49,439 nt of DNA from CAZXTR01 sp964643615 (GCA_964643615.1 CAZXTR010000004.1:1-49439); one strand, 5' to 3'. Positions 32,907 to 42,812 are shown, counted from the first letter of the stretch. The notes: a model not told the origin generated them from the letters alone. A program made the numbers and translations.

Positions 32907-34096
32907 ACCTCAAACGATGCAAAACTGTTGCATGTGGGACAAATGGCATTCCAAGTATTCGTCATATGAGCACATTTCGAACAAGAATATAAAAAAGACG
33001 GATCCAACGTTTTCGCTTTTTCAGTCCATTCTTGTGCGACTTTCATGTTTTGTCGCGCTACTTGTTCATAGCTGGCCATCATTAAAGCTACTGGAGGAGT
33101 TAATGAAAAAGCCCGTAAGTAATCATCTAATTCTTTTTTCATTTGCCCCCACAATTTTGCCCTATAAGAACTGTCTGCCAACACTAGATAACCCACTCTT
33201 GTTCTAAGGGCATTTTTGTGTACCATCTTTTCAATTTTTTTATGAAAAGCAAGAGGATTATCTTTTTCATGTAATTTTTGATAAGCTTCATAAATTGAAA
33301 ATGATGGAGCCGCTTCCCACGCTTTTATTAAGATAGATTCAGCCTTATGAGGTTTTTCTTGTGTTGCAGATATTGCAATTTTTGAAATCCAAGGAGCTTC
33401 TTTAAATGCTTTATATAGAGAACCTAACTCCGATAATAAAATCGCCTTTTGGGTGGAATAAACATGTTCATCTAAAAAATTTATTTTGTCTAGTAATTCT
33501 AATGTTTTTAAAGCTTCCTTCCATTTTGAATCCATGATTTGTAATTGCAAAGTGTTTTGAAGTAATTGAGGGACTTTCTTGTATTTTAGACATGCTTTTT
33601 CGCACAATGCAAGTGCATCTACAATATCGCCGTTGTTTTTATATTGTTGAATTAATCCTAGCCATCCAACCAATTCTGTATCGGCTTTTTCAGTTAGTGC
33701 GCGATAGATGGATTCGGAGGGGATAAATAATGCTTTTAATAATAAGTTTGTTGAAGAATTAGAGGAAAAAAGTTGATTGATTTTTGTGACTATTGTTATT
33801 TTGTTTTGGATGTCATGTATGGCGATAGCCTTTAATATTTGTTGCAATAAAACTTCTTTTTTCCTTTCTTTTTTAGAAAGTAAAAAGCTTCTTATCCAAC
33901 GGACAAAAAGGATAGGCCAGCGCAAAACGTAAAAAACAATAAATAAGGTTGTTAAAAACCAAAAAACAATAGTAACAGATGCTGTTAATTCGTACCCTAA
34001 CCATGAAACATGAATGCTCCCTGGATATTTTGAAACAACAAAGGCTATGCAACCAAAACAAATACAAAAAAGTAAAAAAGTAAGAAGCTCTTTCAT
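32891..34096 (-). CDS. hemY: HemY-like membrane TPR protein
   Basis: The 401-residue inner-membrane protein has two N-terminal membrane segments (about 4-23 and 40-65). A long run of TPR-like helices follows. The C-terminal zinc ribbon is CSKCAHMTNTWNAICPTC. This is the HemY/COG3898 architecture of alphaproteobacteria. The family is associated with heme biosynthesis genes, although its biochemical role is unclear and it is unrelated to the protoporphyrinogen oxidase of the same name. Its ATG overlaps the stop of the Mic60-like gene (TAATG). No hemC or hemD is nearby. Confidence 0.88.
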   Translation of the reverse strand: MKELLTFLLFCICFGCIAFVVSKYPGSIHVSWLGYELTASVTIVFWFLTTLFIVFYVLRWPILFVRWIRSFLLSKKERKKEVLLQQILKAIAIHDIQNKITIVTKINQLFSSNSSTNLLLKALFIPSESIYRALTEKADTELVGWLGLIQQYKNNGDIVDALALCEKACLKYKKVPQLLQNTLQLQIMDSKWKEALKTLELLDKINFLDEHVYSTQKAILLSELGSLYKAFKEAPWISKIAISATQEKPHKAESILIKAWEAAPSFSIYEAYQKLHEKDNPLAFHKKIEKMVHKNALRTRVGYLVLADSSYRAKLWGQMKKELDDYLRAFSLTPPVALMMASYEQVARQNMKVAQEWTEKAKTLDPSFLYSCSKCAHMTNTWNAICPTCNSFASFEVCSCI

Positions 34097-34995
34097 TATT
34101 TTTCTCCTTGGCTATACTCGATTGTCTCGATTAAACTTTCCACCTTAACGTGTGCTTGAGCTTGTGCAATAAATTCATCTAACAACATAATTTGTTGAGG
34201 AGGTAAGAAAGATATAGTATGTAGTGCTTGTTGTATATGACCCGCCTTGATTTCGTCCTGAGCTTTATAAACTATTTCGAAACCCTGAACTGTATCGTCA
34301 AAATGAGAAGGGCGAAATTGCAATTGTGTTTTGATGAATAAACGCAAATCTTTTATCCACCCAGCATTTCCCTTTTTATCATAAAAAGAATAAATAAGAT
34401 GAGGCATGCGCTGTTCGTATAAGGCTAATAACTCATCAATAGTTAAAATACCGCTTGTCATAAAAGTTCTTAATTCTTGGTGGACGAGAAGGGCAAATGG
34501 GCTTTGATTATCTAGTGCATTTAATTTTTGCCACTCTTGTTGAAAAGGTTTTCCTTGCAGGATTTTTTGATAAAGTGTTAAAGAAGCAAATACAATCGAA
34601 TTCGATGCCTCCTTAAAAGAAGAGGGAAATTCCTTTTGGATAGACATAGGAGTTTCCTCTGAACTCTTTTCATTGGATTCAATAGCTAGCTTTGTTAATA
34701 ATGGCTCATTTATAGAGATTTTTTGAATGGGAACTAGTGGATAATCTTGAACTATATGAAGGGGGGAGGGTCTTTTTGTGGAGTAAGTAACCGGAGGATG
34801 TTGAGGCCCATAATTAAAAATTGTATAGACATAAAGGACAAAGATAGATAGCATTACAATAATTAAAGTGATAAAAGTGCGCTTAAATGAAAGGGAAGAG
34901 GATTTTTTCTTTTTTGGAGGTAGCAACGGAACTTGTTCCTGTGAAAGGCTAGGACTTGGGATATCTTTTTTTAAATCAAGATGTTGTGGGGTCAT
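34096..34995 (-). CDS. Mic60/mitofilin-like inner-membrane protein
   Basis: This 299-residue protein has a proline-rich basic cytoplasmic start, one membrane helix (about 40-60: FITLIIVMLSIFVLYVYTIF) and a periplasmic part. The last 60 residues match the mitofilin signature (AQDEIKAGHIQQALHTI, then QIMLLDEFIAQAQAHVKVESLIETI). Alphaproteobacterial Mic60 proteins bend the inner membrane and are usually encoded between hemD and hemY. Here hemY follows directly, which strongly supports the call. The usual long coiled coil between membrane helix and signature is very short. A ribosome site of the form GGAGAAAATGAAAAA precedes the ATG. Confidence 0.75.
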   Translation of the reverse strand: MTPQHLDLKKDIPSPSLSQEQVPLLPPKKKKSSSLSFKRTFITLIIVMLSIFVLYVYTIFNYGPQHPPVTYSTKRPSPLHIVQDYPLVPIQKISINEPLLTKLAIESNEKSSEETPMSIQKEFPSSFKEASNSIVFASLTLYQKILQGKPFQQEWQKLNALDNQSPFALLVHQELRTFMTSGILTIDELLALYEQRMPHLIYSFYDKKGNAGWIKDLRLFIKTQLQFRPSHFDDTVQGFEIVYKAQDEIKAGHIQQALHTISFLPPQQIMLLDEFIAQAQAHVKVESLIETIEYSQGEK

Positions 34996-35082
34996 TTTTT
35001 CATTTTCTCCTAACTTATTTGCTTGACTTTAACATACGCTTTGTAAAAAAGAAAGTTTTTGATTAAAAACTTCAAAAAAAAA

Positions 35083-35111
35083 TTGTGTTTGTTTTTTTTA
35101 TAGTGTATGAA
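35083..35111 (+). promoter_or_regulatory. Promoter of the mreB operon
   Basis: TTGTGT (35083-35088) and TATGAA (35106-35111) are separated by 17 bases. Transcription would begin near 35118, with a CAGGAG ribosome site ahead of mreB. Confidence 0.45.
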
Positions 35112-35146
35112 TATTCTTAAAACAAGTTGACAGGAGACTCCAAACA

Positions 35147-36202
35147 ATGAAACTGACAAACCATTTTACGAAATTTTTAAATTTTTTTTCATCAGACATG
35201 GCAATTGACTTGGGAACGGCAAATACCGTTGTTTATGTACGGGGTCGCGGTATCGTATTAAATGAACCATCTGTTGTTTCTATTGCTGAGATTAAAGGAA
35301 AGAAACATGTGATTGCAGTTGGGGATGAAGCAAAGCAAATGTTGGGCAGGACGCCAGGACAAATTGAAGCAATTCGTCCTTTGCGTGACGGTGTTATCGC
35401 CGATTTTAATGTTGCGGAAGAGATGATTAAAAGATTCGTATATAAGGCAATTGGCCGCAATACGTTGAAACGCCCGCGTATAGTTATTTGTGTACCTTCA
35501 GGCTCTACGGCGGTAGAACGGCGCGCTATCCAAGATGCGGCAGAAAATGCAAGGGCACGAAAGGTTTCTTTGATTGATGAACCGATGGCAGCCGCGATAG
35601 GTGCGGGCTTACCAGTTTCGGAACCGTCAGGAAGCATGATTGTTGATATCGGCGGAGGAACTACGGAAGTGGCGGTCATTTCTTTAGGTAATATTGTTTA
35701 TTCTCGTTCGGTGCGAGTTGGTGGAGATAAAATTGATGAGGCGATTATTTCCTATATTCGTCGAAATCATAATTTATTAGTAGGCGAATCGTCGTCGGAA
35801 AGAATTAAAAAGGCAATTGGTTCAGCGTGTATCCCCGAAGATGGAGAAGGCGCAAGGATAGAAATCAAAGGTCGCGATTTAATGAATGGAGTTCCAAAGG
35901 AAATTGTCGTAACAGAACGTCAAATTGCGGAAAGTTTGGCGGATCCTGTTAGCCAAATTATTGAAGCAGTTAAAGTGGCTTTGGAACATACAGCACCGGA
36001 ATTAGCCGCCGATATTGTAGACAGAGGGATCGTGATGACCGGTGGTGGGTCGTTATTGAAAAACCTTGACTTGGTTTTGCGCCAAGCGACAGGATTACCT
36101 GTAACCGTAGCGGAAGATCCTTTGACATGTGTGGCGATGGGGACAGGGTGTGCTTTGGAAGAAGAAAGTAAATACGAAAATATTTTAACCAGTATGTATT
36201 AA
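35147..36202 (+). CDS. mreB: Rod shape-determining protein MreB
   Basis: MreB is a bacterial actin that positions the elongasome. The 351-residue protein has the amphipathic N-terminus (FTKFLNFFSSDMAIDLGTANT), phosphate loops DLGTANTVVY and DIGGGTTEVAVI, and the MTGGGSLLKNLD motif. It begins an operon of five rod-shape genes reaching to rodA, and implies a rod-like cell. Confidence 0.97.
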   Translation: MKLTNHFTKFLNFFSSDMAIDLGTANTVVYVRGRGIVLNEPSVVSIAEIKGKKHVIAVGDEAKQMLGRTPGQIEAIRPLRDGVIADFNVAEEMIKRFVYKAIGRNTLKRPRIVICVPSGSTAVERRAIQDAAENARARKVSLIDEPMAAAIGAGLPVSEPSGSMIVDIGGGTTEVAVISLGNIVYSRSVRVGGDKIDEAIISYIRRNHNLLVGESSSERIKKAIGSACIPEDGEGARIEIKGRDLMNGVPKEIVVTERQIAESLADPVSQIIEAVKVALEHTAPELAADIVDRGIVMTGGGSLLKNLDLVLRQATGLPVTVAEDPLTCVAMGTGCALEEESKYENILTSMY

Positions 36203-36217
36203 GATAGGGAGCGACCT

Positions 36218-37081
36218 ATGAGGGATAGGTTTGGTCGCATTCGGGCCATTAAGCTTTTTTTACGTCGCTTTGGTGTTTACCTTTATTTATTATTAGCCAT
36301 AGGATTAATTTTATTAGGGCTATCAAAACATCCCATTATCGAAAAGACACGAGCGATTGTCTTTGACACAGCGTCTCAGACGGTTGTGCTTTTGTATAAA
36401 CCTTTTCAAGGTTTAGGATATTTAAGTGAATACGTTTCTGATTTTTGGGAAATGCATGATAAAGTTATAGCTTTAAAAGAAGAAAATGGAAAATTGTTGT
36501 ATTGGGTAAATCGTGCACAACAATTAAAACAAGAAAACGATTTGTTAAAAAAGGAATTGAACTTCGTTATTCCTCAATCTGGGAAATCTTTAACTGCCTA
36601 TATTGTAGCATCAAACGGGGGTACTTTTTCTCGTTCTGTTTTGCTACAAGCAGGCGAAAAAGATGGTGTTAAAAAAGGCTTTGTAGCGCTTTACAATGCT
36701 GGATTGTTGGGTCGCATAGTTTCTACAGGCGAATGCTCGTCTCAATTGTTATTGTTGACAGACGATGCATCTCGAGTTCCTGTTATTATTGGAGATAAAA
36801 GGCATCTTGGAATTGTTGCGGGTAATAATACGCCCATACTTAAATTGATTTTGTTATCTCAAGGGGCGGATATTCATATTGGGGATTATGTTGTCACTTC
36901 TGGGCATGCAGGTATTTATCCTTTAGGGTTGGCTGTTGGGACGGTTTCAAAGGTGGCTAAAGACGACATAGAGGTAACCCCTTTTATTTCCAGAGAGCAA
37001 GTTGACTTCGTTCGATTGGTCGATTTTGGGATTGCTGGCGTATTGCCAGATATTTATAACGACGAAGACAAGAGGCAATGA
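36218..37081 (+). CDS. mreC: Rod shape-determining protein MreC
   Basis: MreC is a bitopic membrane protein that links MreB to the cell-wall synthase PBP2. The 287-residue protein has one membrane helix (about 17-35), a coiled coil (about 70-115) and the two beta-barrel MreC domain. That domain contains the VLLQAGEKDGVKKG and VTSGHAGIYPLGLAVG segments. It follows mreB by 15 bases and overlaps mreD as ATGA. Confidence 0.95.
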   Translation: MRDRFGRIRAIKLFLRRFGVYLYLLLAIGLILLGLSKHPIIEKTRAIVFDTASQTVVLLYKPFQGLGYLSEYVSDFWEMHDKVIALKEENGKLLYWVNRAQQLKQENDLLKKELNFVIPQSGKSLTAYIVASNGGTFSRSVLLQAGEKDGVKKGFVALYNAGLLGRIVSTGECSSQLLLLTDDASRVPVIIGDKRHLGIVAGNNTPILKLILLSQGADIHIGDYVVTSGHAGIYPLGLAVGTVSKVAKDDIEVTPFISREQVDFVRLVDFGIAGVLPDIYNDEDKRQ

Positions 37082-37602
37082 TGAAATATGAAAATTTGTT
37101 ATCCAACAGTATTTTCTTTTTAAAACAAGCCGCTCCTTTTTTAATTTCTTTAGGATTCCTTTTTTTGGGGCTTTTCCCGTTTCGTTTTTCTTTTATGATG
37201 GATTTATATATTCCATTTATCTATGTGTCTTTGTTTTGTTGGTTGATTTTACGTCCTGATTTATTGCCACCACTATGTATTTTTATTTTGGGTGTATTGT
37301 CGGATTTAATGTATGCAAATCCGTTAGGATTTCACACATTTATCTTTATGTTTTTTTATTTAGTTGTTTTTACTCAGCGCCGATTTTTAATAGGGCATTC
37401 TTTCCTTTTTTTGTGGGTAGCTTTTGCGGTTTTAATGGGCCCGATGTTTTGTTTGCAATGGGGGTTGGCATCATTAATCAGTATGCAATGGATGTCCTTT
37501 AAATTAATCATGGGACAGTATTTATTATCGATAGGATTTTACCCGTTGGTAGCATGGCTATGTTCTAAAACATACAGTTTTTATACGGATGAGTTTTTAT
37601 GA
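37078..37602 (+). CDS. mreD: Rod shape-determining protein MreD
   Basis: This integral membrane component of the elongasome has 174 residues and about five or six hydrophobic helices. GVLSDLMYANPLGFHTFIFM in the middle is the most conserved MreD segment. It overlaps mreC and mrdA by four bases on each side, so production is coupled. Confidence 0.92.
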   Translation: MMKYENLLSNSIFFLKQAAPFLISLGFLFLGLFPFRFSFMMDLYIPFIYVSLFCWLILRPDLLPPLCIFILGVLSDLMYANPLGFHTFIFMFFYLVVFTQRRFLIGHSFLFLWVAFAVLMGPMFCLQWGLASLISMQWMSFKLIMGQYLLSIGFYPLVAWLCSKTYSFYTDEFL

Positions 37603-39440
37603 GTTGGCAAGCAGATGGTATCAAAAAGATTTGGTGGAGAACTATTGCATTAGGTGGCATTTTAATTGCATGCGCATTTGTTTTGTGGGCACGCATGTTT
37701 TACTTGCAAATTATCGAATCTGAAAAATATAAAATGTTGGCTGATAAAAATCGTATTGCGATAAGGTTTTTGCAACCTCCTAGGGGGCTTATATATGACT
37801 TTAATGGTATGGCACTTGTTTTTAATAGGAATTCTTTTCGTGCTGTAATTACTGCTGAAGATACGAATGGAAAGTTGAAAGAAACGCTAGACAAGTTTTC
37901 TTTTCTTGTCCCTATAAATGAAGAAGAGCGGGCAAGAATTTTAAAAGAAATTACTCAAAAAAAAGCATTTGTTCCAGTTCGCATTAGGGATGATTTAAGT
38001 TTTGAAGAAATGTCATCTATCCAATTGAATATCCCAGATTTGCCAGGAGTTGCGATTGAAGATAGTTTAATGCGGACATATCCACAAGGCAATATAGGCG
38101 CGCATGTTTTAGGGTATGTTTCTTTCCCAAAAGAAGTTGATTTTACCGCTTCTACGAACATTCAAAAAATGCCAGATGTTCGAGTTGGCCAAATAGGGAT
38201 AGAGCAATTTTACGAGCGGCAACTTTATGGTGCAACGGGAATAAAAAAGATGGAAACAAATGCTGTCGGTCGAGAAGTTCGTGAATTAGAGAAAGTTTCA
38301 CCACGAGCAGGTGAAGATTTGAAATTGACTTTAGATTCCAGATTCCAAGAAATTGGCTATAATGCGATGGGAGAAGAATCAGGGGCTGCTATTTTATTAG
38401 AAGTTGAAACAGGACAAGTAAAAATGATGATTTCAATGCCATCATTTGATCCGAATTTATTTAATGCTCCGATTGATGTTTTAACGTGGAATGAACTTAA
38501 TAATAACGAAAAACATCCGTTAGTGAATAAAGCCATTTCAGGATTATATTCTCCTGGGTCTATTTTCAAAATCGTTGTAGCATTGGCAGCATTAGAAGCA
38601 GGAGTTATTACGGAAAACACAAAAGTTCAGTGTGAGGGTAAAATTTTTGTAGGGGATCATCAGTTCCATTGTTGGCGCAAAAATGGACATGGAGTTTTAA
38701 GTTTAAAAGAAGCTATGCAACATTCATGTGACGTTTATTTTTATCAAGTCGCATCCAAAGTTGGGATGGATAGAATCATAGATATGGCATCTCGGTTGGG
38801 GTTCGGAGAAAAGACGGGCATTGATTTAGTTGGAGAAAAAGATGGATTATTACCAACAAGAGCGTGGAAAGAAGGACGATACAATGAACCTTGGCGTCCT
38901 GGAGATACAATGAACTTAGGTATAGGGCAAGGCTATTTGCAAGCAACTCCTTTACAAATGGTGGTGATGATGGCGCGTGTTGCAAATAAAAAATATAAAG
39001 TAAAGCCGTCCCTTGTACAAAACGATGGCAAAGCTGTTGATGTAGAGCCCTTGGAAATTAAAGCGTATTATTTAAATTTAGTGCTTGATGGTTTGTCTGC
39101 CGTTGTGAATGAAAAGGGAGGCACTGCATTTCATGCGCGTTTTGACGTTGATGGTGAAAAAATGGGAGGGAAAACGGCAAGTACGCAAATTCGCCGTATT
39201 TCTCTTAAAGAAAGGGAAGAAGGAATTAAACCTCAAAACGAATTGCCTTGGAAGGAGCGTGACCATGCTTTTTTTGTCGCTTATGCTCCATTGGAAAATC
39301 CAAGATATGCTTTGATTGTTGCAGTAGAGCATGGAGGAGGAGGAAGTTCTTCAGCGGCCCCAATTGCAAAAAACATTATGAAAAAAGTATTAGAGTTAGA
39401 TAAACAAAAAAGTCAAGGTATCCAAGAAAAGGATTTATAA
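37599..39440 (+). CDS. mrdA: Penicillin-binding protein 2 (MrdA)
   Basis: This is the transpeptidase that crosslinks lateral-wall peptidoglycan together with RodA. The 613-residue protein has an N-terminal membrane anchor, a dimerisation/pedestal domain and a transpeptidase domain. The active-site SIFK Ser is near residue 320 in SPGSIFKIVVAL. The SCD motif is in HSCDVYFYQVA and the KTA motif in GKTASTQ. The Cys in SCDVYF and the LGFGEKTGIDL segment are typical of PBP2. It lies between mreD and rodA as in many rod-shaped bacteria. Confidence 0.95.
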   Translation: MSWQADGIKKIWWRTIALGGILIACAFVLWARMFYLQIIESEKYKMLADKNRIAIRFLQPPRGLIYDFNGMALVFNRNSFRAVITAEDTNGKLKETLDKFSFLVPINEEERARILKEITQKKAFVPVRIRDDLSFEEMSSIQLNIPDLPGVAIEDSLMRTYPQGNIGAHVLGYVSFPKEVDFTASTNIQKMPDVRVGQIGIEQFYERQLYGATGIKKMETNAVGREVRELEKVSPRAGEDLKLTLDSRFQEIGYNAMGEESGAAILLEVETGQVKMMISMPSFDPNLFNAPIDVLTWNELNNNEKHPLVNKAISGLYSPGSIFKIVVALAALEAGVITENTKVQCEGKIFVGDHQFHCWRKNGHGVLSLKEAMQHSCDVYFYQVASKVGMDRIIDMASRLGFGEKTGIDLVGEKDGLLPTRAWKEGRYNEPWRPGDTMNLGIGQGYLQATPLQMVVMMARVANKKYKVKPSLVQNDGKAVDVEPLEIKAYYLNLVLDGLSAVVNEKGGTAFHARFDVDGEKMGGKTASTQIRRISLKEREEGIKPQNELPWKERDHAFFVAYAPLENPRYALIVAVEHGGGGSSSAAPIAKNIMKKVLELDKQKSQGIQEKDL

Positions 39441-39441
39441 A

Positions 39442-40617
39442 ATGAGTTTGTTTCGGGATAAAAATTGCTATTTTAAAGATTTTGATTTGTCCTTAAAAGA
39501 TAAACTTGTCAATATGAATTGGTTGTTCTTTACGTTAATAACAATGGTTGTTGGCATTGGTATTTTACTTTTATATTCAGTGGCTGGCGGAAATGTTGAA
39601 CCATGGGCAATAAAACAATTTTCCCGTTTTTTAATGGGCAGTAGTGTTTTCTTTTTTGTGCTATTAATAGATTTAAGATTTTGGATGAAATATGCATATG
39701 TTTTATATGGGATAAGCCTGGCGTTGTTAATTGCTGTTGAAATCAAAGGAGAAATAGGAATGGGTGCTCAACGTTGGTTGGATATTGGTTTTTTGCAGTT
39801 ACAACCGTCTGAGTTGATGAAAGTCACGTTAATTTTGGCATTGGCGCGCTATTTCCATAGCAGTGGTGAAGAAGACGTTAAAAGTACGTTTCATTTGATT
39901 ATTCCAAGTTTAATGATGGTTTTTCCTGTGGTGTTAATTTTATTGCAACCAGATTTAGGGACTGCGCTGATGTTGGTTTTTGTTACTATTGCTATTTTCT
40001 TCTTGATAGGAGTTCCTTTATGGAAATTTATTTTTTTGGGGATTTCTGGATTGATAGCAATTCCTATTGGGTGGCATTTTTTGCACGATTATCAAAAACA
40101 AAGAGTCCTGACATTTTTGGATCCAGAAAGGGATCCTTTAGGGGCAGGCTACCATATTTTACAATCAAAAATCACACTAGGTTCTGGTGGCGTGTTTGGT
40201 AAAGGATATTTAGAAGGAACGCAAAGCCATTTAAACTTTATTCCAGAAAAACATACCGATTTTATTTTTACAGTTTTGTCTGAGGAGTTTGGTTTTGTAG
40301 GATCTAGTTTTTTAATTTTTTTATATATGTCAATTATTTTAATGGGATTTTATATGGCGTTAAGAAGTTGTAATTTTTTTGGGAAAATTTTGGCTTTGGG
40401 CTTGACAGTTAATTTTTCTTTATATGTGTTTATTAACATTTCTATGGTTATGGGATTGTTGCCAATTGTTGGTGTTCCTCTTCCTTTGGTATCTTATGGT
40501 GGGTCAGCTATGTTGGTTTTGATGGTTAGCTTTGCATTAATAGAAAGTGTTTATGTAAACAAAGAAATGGTCATCGGACGATTGGGGTTGTCAGATGATG
40601 AGTATAATAAAGATTAA
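39442..40617 (+). CDS. rodA: Peptidoglycan glycosyltransferase RodA
   Basis: RodA is the SEDS-family polymerase that partners with PBP2. The 391-residue protein has about ten membrane segments. It shows the SEDS signatures WLDIGFLQLQPSELMK, LQPDLGTA, FIPEKHTDFIF and the C-terminal PLPLVSYGGSAML. The start is one base after the mrdA stop. Its last bases overlap the convergent recO end, leaving no room for a classic terminator between them. Confidence 0.95.
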   Translation: MSLFRDKNCYFKDFDLSLKDKLVNMNWLFFTLITMVVGIGILLLYSVAGGNVEPWAIKQFSRFLMGSSVFFFVLLIDLRFWMKYAYVLYGISLALLIAVEIKGEIGMGAQRWLDIGFLQLQPSELMKVTLILALARYFHSSGEEDVKSTFHLIIPSLMMVFPVVLILLQPDLGTALMLVFVTIAIFFLIGVPLWKFIFLGISGLIAIPIGWHFLHDYQKQRVLTFLDPERDPLGAGYHILQSKITLGSGGVFGKGYLEGTQSHLNFIPEKHTDFIFTVLSEEFGFVGSSFLIFLYMSIILMGFYMALRSCNFFGKILALGLTVNFSLYVFINISMVMGLLPIVGVPLPLVSYGGSAMLVLMVSFALIESVYVNKEMVIGRLGLSDDEYNKD

Positions 40618-41285
40618 GGCATTAAAAGTTTGCGAAGTGATGGCATTTTTTTAACGTGCCGAGCTAAAAAGAACCCTGTTAATGAAAGACCTTTTGATAA
40701 ATCTAATGAATTGGCAGGAGCGTCTTTGTATAAAAAAGCGGGAAGAGGCAACAATTTTTCCCGATATGGATTTCCTTTTTCTTCGGATACAGCTCGTGCA
40801 GTTTTAGGAGATACATAGGCTAAATTTTGCTTGTTCCCTCCACCGGCGCATTTTGTCAAATCCATCCCAAAGCCTAAAATTGATAAAAGTTTAGCTTCTA
40901 GTTGAATGTATTTTTTTAACCAGTCAGCATCGTCTAAAGAATTTAAAAAATCATTCACAAAGAAGAAAAAGTCGCTTAAAGATTCTCGCTCGGGCAACGT
41001 TTCGTCCAATAGCGCACATAAGCACGATAAACAAGATAGTCTTTCACAATCTTCTAAATAACGAGCCCCGATACAATGTACAACTTCGCATGTAAAATAA
41101 CCCAATTGTTCTGCAATTCGAGCATGCCATTTGATATGTACGAACGTGCCTATGTCTAAAGGTGTTTTTAGACGGCAAAATCCTAAACAACGACCGTGAT
41201 TTTGGGTGAAGACACTTAAGATTGTGCTTGTTTCCCCATAGGGACGACGTGCAAGTACAAAACCAGAGTCTTGGAAGTTAAGCAT
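40614..41285 (-). CDS. recO: DNA repair protein RecO
   Basis: RecO anneals strands and loads RecA with RecF and RecR. The 223-residue protein begins with the OB-fold start (FVLARRPYGETSTILSVFTQ). It continues with the helical RecO_C region, including the QLEAKLLSILGFGMDL segment. It overlaps era by eight bases, in the conserved order lepB-rnc-era-recO on the minus strand. Confidence 0.92.
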   Translation of the reverse strand: MLNFQDSGFVLARRPYGETSTILSVFTQNHGRCLGFCRLKTPLDIGTFVHIKWHARIAEQLGYFTCEVVHCIGARYLEDCERLSCLSCLCALLDETLPERESLSDFFFFVNDFLNSLDDADWLKKYIQLEAKLLSILGFGMDLTKCAGGGNKQNLAYVSPKTARAVSEEKGNPYREKLLPLPAFLYKDAPANSLDLSKGLSLTGFFLARHVKKMPSLRKLLMP

Positions 41286-42174
41286 TGAAATCTAATCCCC
41301 ATTCTTTGTAACGTTCTGGGTCATTTCCCCAATTACTTTTGACTTTAACGAACAAGAAAAGCGAAACTTTTTTACCGAAAAATTGACTTAATTCTAATCG
41401 AGAGGCTGAACCAATTTTTTTCAACATAGTTCCTCTCTTGCCAATTATAATAGCTTTTTGGCCTTCGCGTTCGATGTAAATAGTTTGGTTGATTTGAATG
41501 CTTTTATCCGTTTCCTTCCAATCTGTTGTTTCAACTGCTAAAGCATAAGGTAATTCTTGTTGTAAATTAAGGAATAATTTTTCCCGCGTTATTTCAGCAG
41601 AAAAAAGGCGATTGGGTAGATCGGATAAGTTTTCTCTGGGAAACATGAATGCACTTTTTGGTATTTTATCAATAAGATAACTTTTTAAGTTTTGAATGTT
41701 TTCACCTGTGTGAGCGCTAATTAAAAAAGTTGCCGTTAAAAAAGAAAAGTCTTTAAATTTTTCGATTAAAGGCAGTAAACTTTTTTTTGTTACTAAATCG
41801 ATTTTGTTAATAACGAGGATAGTTGGTTTATTCTCTTTTTGTAAATTTTGAACAATAGACAAAGTATCTTCGTCTAATCCTTTTTTTGCGTCAACTAATA
41901 ACAATCGTATGTCTGCATCGTTGGATTCGGACCATGCTGATGCTACCATGGCTCGATCCAAGCGTCTTTTAGGTTTAAAAATTCCAGGGACATCAACCAA
42001 AACAACTTGAGCAACCTCAGTTTGAAGAATGCCACGAATGCGAGAACGCGTCGTTTGAACTTTTGGAGAAACAATTGAAATTTTAGCTCCAACTAGCGTG
42101 TTGACCAATGTCGATTTTCCAACGTTTGGGGCCCCCAATATAGCAACGAACCCGCATTTTGTTTCGTTTTTCAT
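41278..42174 (-). CDS. era: GTPase Era
   Basis: Era is an essential GTPase that binds 16S rRNA during 30S maturation. The 298-residue protein has G1 GAPNVGKST at 14-22, the switch region with TTR, G3 VDVPG and G4 NKID. The C-terminal KH domain includes KAIIIGKRGTMLKKIG. The ATG overlaps the rnc stop (ATGA), and the pair is conserved in most bacteria. Confidence 0.96.
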   Translation of the reverse strand: MKNETKCGFVAILGAPNVGKSTLVNTLVGAKISIVSPKVQTTRSRIRGILQTEVAQVVLVDVPGIFKPKRRLDRAMVASAWSESNDADIRLLLVDAKKGLDEDTLSIVQNLQKENKPTILVINKIDLVTKKSLLPLIEKFKDFSFLTATFLISAHTGENIQNLKSYLIDKIPKSAFMFPRENLSDLPNRLFSAEITREKLFLNLQQELPYALAVETTDWKETDKSIQINQTIYIEREGQKAIIIGKRGTMLKKIGSASRLELSQFFGKKVSLFLFVKVKSNWGNDPERYKEWGLDFNA

Positions 42175-42812
42175 GAAGCGTTCCTTTGTAAAAATAAAAA
42201 GGCCGCATTTTGTTCGGCAAGTCTTTTTGAAGAGCCTTCTCCGATGATGGGTGGGAAGCCATCCATTTGAACTTGTATTTTGAAATGGGGTGCGTGGTCG
42301 GGGCCAGTTTTTTCTATGACTGTGTAGACGGGAAGTAACAATTTACGTTGATGTCCCCATTCTTGTAACATAGTTTTTGAATCGACAGGAGGTTGTTCCC
42401 CTTGTTTTACTAATGGTTCGAAAAGTGGAATAATAAAACCTTGAGCAACATCCAACCCTCCATCTATAAATAATGCACCAGTAAGTGCTTCAAAAACATC
42501 GGATAAAATAGAATCGTTTTGTCGAAGTTCTTCTTCTTTTGTTTTTAAATATGCGCTTAAATTAAAAATTTTTGCTTGTTTTGCTAACGTTTCTTCTCGA
42601 ACCAGGGAAACAAAACGTTTAGCAATATCGCCTTCTTTTTCTTTTGGATATTGTTTTAAAAGTAAGTCAGCAACGATTAACCCCAAAACGCGATCACCCA
42701 AGAATTCTAAACGTTCATATGAAGCACGTCGCCCGCCGTGAGCTAATGTTAAAACACGGGGCAAAAGAGTTTTATCTTTGAAATTATAATTCAGTTTTTC
42801 TTCTAGGGTCAT
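42171..42812 (-). CDS. rnc: Ribonuclease III
   Basis: RNase III cleaves double-stranded RNA and processes rRNA. The 213-residue protein has the signature ERLEFLGDRVLGLIVADLL, the second acidic site DVFEALTGALFIDGG, and a C-terminal dsRNA-binding domain (MLQEWGHQRKL, then GEGSSKRLAEQNAA). The start at 42812 overlaps the lepB stop as ATGA and gives the usual length; an upstream frame to 42866 is not needed. Confidence 0.95.
   Translation of the reverse strand: MTLEEKLNYNFKDKTLLPRVLTLAHGGRRASYERLEFLGDRVLGLIVADLLLKQYPKEKEGDIAKRFVSLVREETLAKQAKIFNLSAYLKTKEEELRQNDSILSDVFEALTGALFIDGGLDVAQGFIIPLFEPLVKQGEQPPVDSKTMLQEWGHQRKLLLPVYTVIEKTGPDHAPHFKIQVQMDGFPPIIGEGSSKRLAEQNAAFLFLQRNAS

Noticed and set aside
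40614..40617. Frameshift or misassembly at the rodA/recO overlap
   Set aside because: Both proteins have normal C-termini. A four-base convergent overlap is compatible with this compact genome.
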